The notes beneath the pieces are model-generated. The model was not told where the DNA came from and did no database searches. It saw nothing but the letters and a program-made list of their open reading frames with translations. This document shows, piece by piece, positions 40,562 through 46,482 of a stretch of 46,482 nt of DNA (its first letter is position 1; every line of letters begins with the position of its first letter). The DNA is taken from assembly GCA_944350285.1 (NCBI GenBank), contig CALVOL010000003.1:1-46482 (forward strand), given 5' to 3'. The stretch comes from an uncultured Bacilli bacterium. Lineage in GTDB: Bacteria > Bacillota_I > Bacilli_A > RF39 > UBA660. Made by a program: the position numbers and the translations under genes.

Positions 40562-42027
40562 ATACTATCTCTCTTTCTTGCGATTTTTTTCAAAAACATA
40601 TCTATTTTAGGCTGTATTATTTCTAAATAAAAATTACTTTTTAACAAAAGATGAATGCAAAAATAACCACCGATTGATAAAACTATTGCCACAAATGTCT
40701 TTAGGTACAATTGAGGAATTAAATAAATACTTAACCCGCAGATAGCGACAATCCAAAGGCATCCAATAATAGAGCAAATAACGTTTTTGGAATCTAAATG
40801 AAATGGCACAATTTGTTTTGCTTTTAACCAGCAGATTATACACATTAAGATCTCAGATAATAATGTTGTTATAGCCGCTCCACAAATTCCTAAAACAGGT
40901 AATAAAACGAAATTGAGTAAGATATTCATAGCCGAAGAAATTATTGACACAATTAATACGACTTTTTCTTTTTTATAATTAACTAAAATGGCATTTGCAA
41001 AAAAATAAGCGCAAGTAGCAAAAAGAAGTGATATGGATAATATTGCTAAAGGCTGATATGCGCTAAGATATTCCTCACCGGCTGCAATCAGGACAACTGG
41101 CTTACTTATCATAAACAAACCTATTGATAACGGCAAAATAAACACCATCACAACATTTAATACTTTATTCATAAATTCTACAGAATCTTTTTGCTTGCTA
41201 CCAATATAATAAGAAATTCTAGGTATTGATACTGCGATTATAGCGTTGACAAGTTGTTTAGCAATTGTATATATTTTGGCAGCAGCACTATAAAGTCCTA
41301 CTGCATCATCTCCGTTCATAAGTCCTAATAAAGTAATATCTGAATTAATGTAAATTTGTTGCGAAAGCACACTGAAAAATAAAATTAAAATAGGTGTAAT
41401 GTGTTTCTTTAAGTTCATATGAAGTGTAAAGTGAATTTCCAAATTTTTACGAGTTTTAAAATAATTTAATATATTTGCTCCACTACTAGATAAAACAACA
41501 ATAAAAACATAGAAAGGCAAATCATTGGGAGTATGTACAAATAAAAACATTAGAATAATAGATATTACTTGAAATATAATTGTCCGAATTGTAATATATT
41601 TAAATTCTTCATAAATAGACAATAACCAATCCATGCCAATGGTATTAAAAATAATCGTAAAACTTAAGATAAATAAAAGTGTGCGATACTCAGAAAGTCC
41701 TGGTATAAAAAAAATAGTTGCCATTAGCGCACCAAATGCAATAAAAGTAGAAAAAAGATTAATAGAAAATACTTCACTTGCAAATTGACTCATTTTTTTT
41801 TGATTCGATTTATACTGGCCACCTTCACGAATAGCATAGCTTGAAATACCCAAAGCTGCTAGCAAAACGAAGTAATTGACAATCGAATTACTAAATTGAT
41901 ATCTTCCATAATAATCTACTCCTAAAGTTCTTGAAATATAAGGGAAAGTAATCAGTGGAAAAAGAATGTTTAGTACAGCTCTAATACCGTTCATTATAGC
42001 GTTCTTTGTTAATGTTTTTTTTTTCAA
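40558..42027 (-). CDS. polysaccharide flippase (Wzx/MATE-like oligosaccharide transporter)
   Basis: Moves lipid-linked polysaccharide repeat units across the membrane. About 489 residues with some 12-14 hydrophobic helices and the RfbX-type opening [20 protein letters not shown], then [21 protein letters not shown]. The start is best taken as the TTG at 42027, eight bases from AGGAG; a GTG three codons earlier overlaps the ribosome site. A Wzx flippase implies a Wzy-type assembly route, although no Wzy polymerase is seen in this window and may lie beyond the right edge. It sits three bases or so after the preceding glycosyltransferase-type gene. Confidence 0.9.
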   Translation of the reverse strand: MKKKTLTKNAIMNGIRAVLNILFPLITFPYISRTLGVDYYGRYQFSNSIVNYFVLLAALGISSYAIREGGQYKSNQKKMSQFASEVFSINLFSTFIAFGALMATIFFIPGLSEYRTLLFILSFTIIFNTIGMDWLLSIYEEFKYITIRTIIFQVISIILMFLFVHTPNDLPFYVFIVVLSSSGANILNYFKTRKNLEIHFTLHMNLKKHITPILILFFSVLSQQIYINSDITLLGLMNGDDAVGLYSAAAKIYTIAKQLVNAIIAVSIPRISYYIGSKQKDSVEFMNKVLNVVMVFILPLSIGLFMISKPVVLIAAGEEYLSAYQPLAILSISLLFATCAYFFANAILVNYKKEKVVLIVSIISSAMNILLNFVLLPVLGICGAAITTLLSEILMCIICWLKAKQIVPFHLDSKNVICSIIGCLWIVAICGLSIYLIPQLYLKTFVAIVLSIGGYFCIHLLLKSNFYLEIIQPKIDMFLKKIARKRDSI

Positions 42028-42038
42028 TGCAATCACTC

Positions 42039-42767
42039 CTATTTAATTTTGTATAATTTTAATTTACTTAGTATTATTTTAGCATAATATTTTATTTTTG
42101 AATCATGATATCTTTTACCCGTAGATCCAGAAATTCCTTTAACTTTAGGCAAAACAGGAAACATTTTATAGGCTACCCTTTGTTTTAAAATAATATTTTT
42201 AAAAATATGTTCCAACCATACATCTTTCTTGTCGTCCACATTAAGATAACAATCAACAAATTTTTTTTCATAAACTGACTTTTGAATCATATAAAAGCGC
42301 GTTTCACACCTTCTAGTTTTAGTCATATCAAAATAATTGTAGCGATCAAAACAAAGTCTTAAAAGTGTATTAATATTAGTAATATAAAGACGTCCTGTTA
42401 CTTTAATTAAATAATCCATATTTTTAATCAGTTTACTATTATTTAAAATATATTTTATAATTTCTCCTTCTCCGTAGCCTTTTCCATGATGAACTATTTC
42501 AGATGTATTTCCATGAAAAGACAGGTATTCGAATTGTTTTTTATATTTCGTTGCTAATTTTTCTAAATAAGAAAGATTAGATAATGTGGTATTGGAATTA
42601 TCACAGTAAATTATATTTTTAAGTTTAGTTTTTTCAATATAGAAAAGCAAAGCGGCAAAGTATTGTTTTTCTCTATCTGCTTTATCTTTTAAAGCGAGTG
42701 AAAACACTTTTTCATTAGGTTTTATAGTACTGGTTATTAATAAAACTGTTTTCTCTAATTTTAGCAT
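42039..42767 (-). CDS. probable glycosyltransferase or polysaccharide-cluster protein
   Basis: A 242-residue soluble protein. The segments TVLLITSTIKPNE at the start, IIYCDNSNTTLSN, YEFLSFHGN-like EYLSFHGNTSE, GKGYGEGEIIKYILNNS and DYLIKVTGRLYITNINTLL resemble a group of capsule-locus proteins that behave like glycosyltransferases with a nucleotide-sugar fold. I cannot name the family or the sugar. The ATG at 42767 with AAAGGA upstream is preferred to a longer frame that overlaps the fucosyltransferase gene. It is four bases beyond that gene and twelve before the flippase start. Confidence 0.55.
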   Translation of the reverse strand: MLKLEKTVLLITSTIKPNEKVFSLALKDKADREKQYFAALLFYIEKTKLKNIIYCDNSNTTLSNLSYLEKLATKYKKQFEYLSFHGNTSEIVHHGKGYGEGEIIKYILNNSKLIKNMDYLIKVTGRLYITNINTLLRLCFDRYNYFDMTKTRRCETRFYMIQKSVYEKKFVDCYLNVDDKKDVWLEHIFKNIILKQRVAYKMFPVLPKVKGISGSTGKRYHDSKIKYYAKIILSKLKLYKIK

Positions 42768-42771
42768 ATGA

Positions 42772-43713
42772 TTAATTCCTTTCATTTGAATTATCGACAA
42801 TAATCCATTTTTTTCTAACAGGGAAAAATCGATATTGTTTTCCGTCCCAAGAGGCATATCTTGGCGCTACAACTTCTTGGCTTTTTATAGTTGATAAATA
42901 TGCTCCCCAAAAAGAAAAGGTACTATTTGAAATAACTATACTCTTAGATTTGCTCATCATATACATATCGATTTTACTTTGGGTAATATCATGTGAGATA
43001 ATTGCGTTAATTGTGTAGTTTTTAAAAAAGTTTTTGGCATATTCAACATCATCTGTAAAAATAACTAACGGTAAATTATTAGGATTGATGATATCTAGAG
43101 CCTTTTTATAGTAACTTATATCACATAGGTTATATTTAGCATTTAAAAAGTCTCCGCCTCTAACATGTACAGCCACTACTTCCTTAGAAGACAATTTTTT
43201 TAATAACTTTTTATCAAAATCTGAAAGTTTGCTTTCTAATGAAAAAATATTTATTAGTTCATCTCGATAAGATTCGAAATACTCAGTCCTCTGCCAAAAT
43301 CCTCTTAAATACCAATCTCCATTTTGTAGTTCATCAATTTTATCGACATAATTATTTTGAGAATCATCATATATTGTTTTTTTTGCTTTTTTACAAAATA
43401 TTCTATTCATTATTGATAAGTATTTATTTTGAAAATTATGTAGTATAAAACGTTTTATGTTTTTCGGAAGTTTTTGCCATTTTTTACTATAAATTAAGCC
43501 ATTATATACTTTTCTAAAATCTTCTTTTGATGCTAGTTTTATTTTTATTTTAAATACTTTATCCAACTCAAATCCATTATGTTCATTCTCAATATTATAA
43601 TGGAAATTTTCTCCTTTGATAATTTGGCTAGGATATTTCCTTGTTAAGGAATACTGCATTGCGTACTGAAACATTTGGTTTCCTAAGCCACCACAATATC
43701 TTATTACAATCAT
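42772..43713 (-). CDS. alpha-1,2-fucosyltransferase-like protein (GT11)
   Basis: GT11 enzymes transfer fucose, usually from GDP-fucose, to galactose; here to the growing surface polymer. The 313 residues start with the family hallmark IRYCGGLGNQMFQYAMQYSL. The donor-binding motif reads VAVHVRGGDFL, in place of the usual HxRRGDY, so the second Arg is Gly. SNSTFSFWGAYLS near 265 is the conserved C-terminal motif. AAGGAG precedes the ATG. The linkage and donor cannot be told from sequence; no GDP-fucose synthesis genes are in this window. Confidence 0.87.
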   Translation of the reverse strand: MIVIRYCGGLGNQMFQYAMQYSLTRKYPSQIIKGENFHYNIENEHNGFELDKVFKIKIKLASKEDFRKVYNGLIYSKKWQKLPKNIKRFILHNFQNKYLSIMNRIFCKKAKKTIYDDSQNNYVDKIDELQNGDWYLRGFWQRTEYFESYRDELINIFSLESKLSDFDKKLLKKLSSKEVVAVHVRGGDFLNAKYNLCDISYYKKALDIINPNNLPLVIFTDDVEYAKNFFKNYTINAIISHDITQSKIDMYMMSKSKSIVISNSTFSFWGAYLSTIKSQEVVAPRYASWDGKQYRFFPVRKKWIIVDNSNERN

Positions 43714-43730
43714 TATTTTTCTCCTTTCTT

Positions 43731-44525
43731 TTAGTAAAAAATGCTAAAGACATGTTTTATTATTTGTTTTATGAGCTTCCATAACGTTAATTTTTCAAAT
43801 TTATGTAAGTATAGTATTACTGGCATTTTTGGGGTATTATGCTTATTTTTTTTGAATATAAAATTTTTATCGTTTTTATACGATTTTGGAAAAAAACGTC
43901 GTTGTGAAATATCTTGAAATACTGGTATTTCATATTTTTTGCATAACAAACTAAATATTGATTGATCTTCTCTATGAGAAATAAAGTATGATTTTTCTTT
44001 ATCATTGTCAGCTGGACTAATCACAGCATAATCGCAGCAATACATCAACCATTCTTTCATAAACTTTCTAACTGTAGGAGTATTTTTGACGCAAAAATAG
44101 GTAGCTATCACTTGATTTGACTCGTAATATCTTTTTTCAGTGCATTTCATTTTAAAGAAGGTTTCACTTTTCGTGAATTGCTTTTCTATTAATGGAATAT
44201 CGAAAACTATCATATCATATTTTTCTGTATAACTTGTTACTTTTTTTATATTTCCTATAAAAAAAGCTCCTGAGTCACAATACATCAAAATGTCGTTTTC
44301 TTCTAATTCATTTAAAACACGATTTATAATATATGGTTTCCACAACCATAACCCGTTTCCTCTTTTTATATCTAATATTTTTTTGTGCTTTTTGTAAAAT
44401 GATTTTTCTATATTTTCCGGTCCAAATGACAGGACTTTGTCTGCCCCAAATTTATATGCTGTTTTGGTATTCAACTTTTGGACACTTTTATATTTATCAT
44501 TTGCGTAGTTAACAACATAAACCAT
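43731..44525 (-). CDS. putative glycosyltransferase
   Basis: A 264-residue soluble protein of the polysaccharide cluster. A GNGLWLWKPYIINRVL segment is followed by a strand ending in MYCDSGAFF, which is a plausible metal- or donor-binding turn, and later by HREDQSIFSLLCKKY. These features recur in capsule-locus glycosyltransferases that have a GT-A-like fold. The C-terminal stretch LWKLIKQIIKHVFSIFY is basic and hydrophobic and may touch the membrane. AGGAAA stands before the ATG. The sugar is unknown. Confidence 0.6.
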   Translation of the reverse strand: MVYVVNYANDKYKSVQKLNTKTAYKFGADKVLSFGPENIEKSFYKKHKKILDIKRGNGLWLWKPYIINRVLNELEENDILMYCDSGAFFIGNIKKVTSYTEKYDMIVFDIPLIEKQFTKSETFFKMKCTEKRYYESNQVIATYFCVKNTPTVRKFMKEWLMYCCDYAVISPADNDKEKSYFISHREDQSIFSLLCKKYEIPVFQDISQRRFFPKSYKNDKNFIFKKNKHNTPKMPVILYLHKFEKLTLWKLIKQIIKHVFSIFY

Positions 44526-44534
44526 TTTCTTTTC

Positions 44535-45353
44535 CTACTTTCTTAAAAAAATCCGGATATAGGGTGATAAACTGCATTTAAAAGCAACTAAAATATTAAA
44601 GTTCTTTTTATAGTAATAGAAAGACTGATGAAATGGAAGTCCTTTCGGAGAGTTCAACAAAAATAATCTTTTTTTAAAAGAAAGTTTTTTATCTTCCCAT
44701 GTATTGGCTTTAGAATTTCGATTACATTTTCCTACAAATTCATTGTAAACAAGTAATTTATACTTTTTTCTTGAGTATTCAAGTCCATAATCAAAGTCAC
44801 CAAAAGAATGAACATAATGATTATCCATTGCCCCGACAATTTTAAACCATTTATATGGAATTAAGACGCAGTTTCCATTAAAGGTATTACAAAGAATGTG
44901 TTTTTTTTCGGGGCCTATGCGTTCAAAGTCCGATGAAAACTTGGAGTGAAATAAAATCCCACCATAAGATAATTTACCCTTTTCATCTTCGCAAGCACCT
45001 ATTGTAATGCAATTATGGAGTGTTTGAAAGTCTATCATTTTTTCTAAAAAGCCATGATAAAAATCAACATCATCATTTACCATCAATAAATAGTCATATT
45101 GTTTTTTTAAATTCAATAAATAATTCATTCCGTAATTCATGCTTTTAGAATAGTAATAGTTTCCTTTTGTTTGTAAAATATGAAGATTTTTTTTATTTAA
45201 TTTTTTTAATTCTTGCAATGTATTATCAGTACTTTTATCATCGATCACAAAAAAGTCAATTTTTACACCTTTTTCATTGTCAATTTTCTGGATCGCTCGT
45301 TTAGTCGTCTTGCATCGATTGAAACATGTGAATAAAACTGCTATTTTTTTCAT
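44535..45353 (-). CDS. family 2 glycosyltransferase
   Basis: A 272-residue GT2 enzyme. The GT-A start is IAVLFTCFNRCKTTKRAIQK, then FFVIDDKSTDNTL (first Asp pair), YYYSKSMNYGMNYLL, and the DxD-like MVNDDVDFYHGFLE near 95. NGNCVLIPYKWFKIVGAMDN and FGDFDYGLEYSRKKY near 160-195 are typical of rhamnosyl- or glucosyltransferase-like members. It follows the next GT2 gene by three bases, and CAGGAG at the end of that gene serves as its ribosome site. Confidence 0.85.
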   Translation of the reverse strand: MKKIAVLFTCFNRCKTTKRAIQKIDNEKGVKIDFFVIDDKSTDNTLQELKKLNKKNLHILQTKGNYYYSKSMNYGMNYLLNLKKQYDYLLMVNDDVDFYHGFLEKMIDFQTLHNCITIGACEDEKGKLSYGGILFHSKFSSDFERIGPEKKHILCNTFNGNCVLIPYKWFKIVGAMDNHYVHSFGDFDYGLEYSRKKYKLLVYNEFVGKCNRNSKANTWEDKKLSFKKRLFLLNSPKGLPFHQSFYYYKKNFNILVAFKCSLSPYIRIFLRK

Positions 45354-45356
45354 AAC

Positions 45357-46400
45357 TTACTCCTGTTCTCTATTCTTTAGAAAATTAAAAACTGTTATCA
45401 TTATATAAACGATTAAAAACATTTGATGTCTTGCAGACCAAACAAAGGCTTTTAGTGGAATACTTAAATCACAATACTTTACATTATAAAATCCTTTTTG
45501 AATCTGTTTTAACTGATAGGCTTTTTTTAACTCTTTTATTTTGGCAAATAATCCTGAAGGATTGTCTTTATGTACAATCCCAATGCGACTACCTTCAATA
45601 TATAATAAAACTGTTTTTAAGAAAATGGCTTCTTCCAACTCATGTTTCTCATCAAATTTATACATCTCTTCTAAAACATTCGAAAATGTTATAAAAATGT
45701 TTTTATTAAATTTAATAGTTGAAGAATTATAATTGATTCTGTAATGATATAAGAAGTTATTTTGATATACAACTTTTTTGGCTAATGACATTGCATAAAG
45801 ATTAAAAATAACATCTTGCATTCTTTGAAGTCCTACTTTGAAAGTCAATTGATTCTTTATCAAAAATTCACGATTATACATTTTTGCCCATGGTCCTCCT
45901 GCTCCTATATATGTCTTTTTAGCACTATGATATTGGCGGCAAATAATATTCAGTAGTAACTTTCGTTTATTTTTTTTAGTAAATGTAATTTTCTTACCAA
46001 AAATACTGGCAGGTATTTTTTGCTTACGAAACTCCATGATTGGTGGAGTTATAGCGATTTCACAACCTTCATTTTTAATTATAGAATATAGGGTTGATAG
46101 CATCTTACTATCAACGTAATCATCAGAATCGACAAAACAAATCCATTTTCCATTTGAAAGTTCTATTCCTTTATTTCTAGCAACTGAAACTCCCTGATTT
46201 TTTTGTTTATATGTTCTCACATTTTGATATTTTCTGCTATATTGCTGGCATATTTTGTAAGATGAGTCTGTTGATCCGTCATCGATTAATAAGATTTCAT
46301 AATTTTCATAATCTTGGGAAACTAAACTTTTAATACATTCTTCTAAGTATTTTTCAACATTATAAACGGGCACAATAATTGATATCTTCTCCTTTTTCAT
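45357..46400 (-). CDS. family 2 glycosyltransferase
   Basis: A 347-residue GT2 enzyme with a textbook start: ISIIVPVYNVEKYLEECIKS, YEILLIDDGSTDSSYKIC, SVARNKGIELSNGKWICFVD, then SDDYVDS. The Asp residues of these segments hold the nucleotide sugar and metal. The C-terminal part is helical, with a hydrophobic run (HQMFLIVYIMITVFNFL) that may place it at the membrane. It probably adds one sugar to the lipid-linked repeat unit. GAGGAGG lies before the ATG. Whether it is the first gene of the unit cannot be said, because only 82 bases remain upstream. Confidence 0.88.
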   Translation of the reverse strand: MKKEKISIIVPVYNVEKYLEECIKSLVSQDYENYEILLIDDGSTDSSYKICQQYSRKYQNVRTYKQKNQGVSVARNKGIELSNGKWICFVDSDDYVDSKMLSTLYSIIKNEGCEIAITPPIMEFRKQKIPASIFGKKITFTKKNKRKLLLNIICRQYHSAKKTYIGAGGPWAKMYNREFLIKNQLTFKVGLQRMQDVIFNLYAMSLAKKVVYQNNFLYHYRINYNSSTIKFNKNIFITFSNVLEEMYKFDEKHELEEAIFLKTVLLYIEGSRIGIVHKDNPSGLFAKIKELKKAYQLKQIQKGFYNVKYCDLSIPLKAFVWSARHQMFLIVYIMITVFNFLKNREQE

Positions 46401-46419
46401 ACAAATTCCTCCTCGTATA

Positions 46420-46447
46420 ATGTAGTTAAGATATTTTTTAACTACAT
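46420..46447. promoter_or_regulatory. perfect 10-bp inverted repeat upstream of the glycosyltransferase genes
   Basis: ATGTAGTTAA (46420-46429) and TTAACTACAT (46438-46447) with an 8-base spacer, about 20 bases before the start codon at 46400. It could be a regulator site or a leader hairpin; on the plus strand it is followed by a T-rich stretch. Confidence 0.5.
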
Positions 46448-46482
46448 TTTCTATATTTAGATTTTTGTTAAGAGATATCTAT

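Noticed and set aside
1-46482. Recoding of TGA to Trp as in mycoplasmas
   Set aside because: Trp codons are TGG and several genes, including murB and the 5957-7246 fusion gene, end properly at TGA.
1-46482. tRNA or rRNA genes
   Set aside because: I saw no tRNA cloverleaf with a CCA end or TTCGA-type loop and no conserved rRNA stretches; a tRNA scan would confirm this.

Overview
The window looks like a chromosomal segment from a low-GC, wall-making member of the Bacillota/Mycoplasmatota side of the tree, possibly an uncultured RF39-like gut lineage. That placement is inference. It rests on AT-rich codon use, strong AGGAGG-type ribosome sites, TTGACA/TATAAT promoters, a complete set of lipid II genes and several copies of gut-Mollicute-type hypothetical families. 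TGA is used as a stop (for example murB and the 5957-7246 gene), so the genetic code is the standard bacterial one.

Left part (1-10.7 kb, all minus strand): a ruvA-ruvB-queA operon with two extra genes inserted before queA (Holliday-junction migration and queuosine synthesis). It is followed by a helical-repeat protein, a pair of type IV pilin-like proteins, an unusual class I glutamine amidotransferase-like/M15 D,D-carboxypeptidase fusion, DNA polymerase I and a membrane-anchored protein. The accessory stretch at 10.8-12.6 kb carries a frameshifted kinase-like pseudogene. It also carries a complete type III toxin-antitoxin locus: promoter, two 49-nt antitoxin RNA repeats, leaky terminator and a ToxN/AbiQ-superfamily toxin whose ribosome site points to an ATA start codon.

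Centre (12.6-24.7 kb): ppdK is followed by a small element with two 86-bp inverted repeats around a gene resembling the N-terminal half of a tyrosine recombinase. One repeat runs into the 3' end of a surface-protein gene. Next come htpG under a CIRCE (HrcA) operator, then a probable type I toxin gene encoding a 29-residue hydrophobic peptide whose ribosome site is locked in a hairpin. A Nudix protein and a XerC/D recombinase follow. A divergent murT-gatD pair has lost the amidotransferase Cys and His. Beyond it lies a decayed kdgT permease gene.

Right part (24.7-39.3 kb): queH (linking back to queA), a ferredoxin and a double-rubredoxin protein, then scattered pieces of the division and cell wall cluster (ftsQ, murB, murG, ftsW, mraY, a PASTA-bearing penicillin-binding protein). 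After these come a DUF4143-type ATPase, a VanZ-like protein and an LCP glycopolymer transferase. The last 7 kb is a surface-polysaccharide cluster: UDP-sugar dehydrogenase, flippase, fucosyltransferase-like protein and several glycosyltransferases, running on beyond the right edge. LCP and this cluster together suggest a wall-attached capsule-like polymer.

The best candidates for something new are the recombinase-fragment element with its palindromic inverted repeats, the small hydrophobic-peptide locus, the type III locus with an ATA start, and the amidotransferase-dead GatD.
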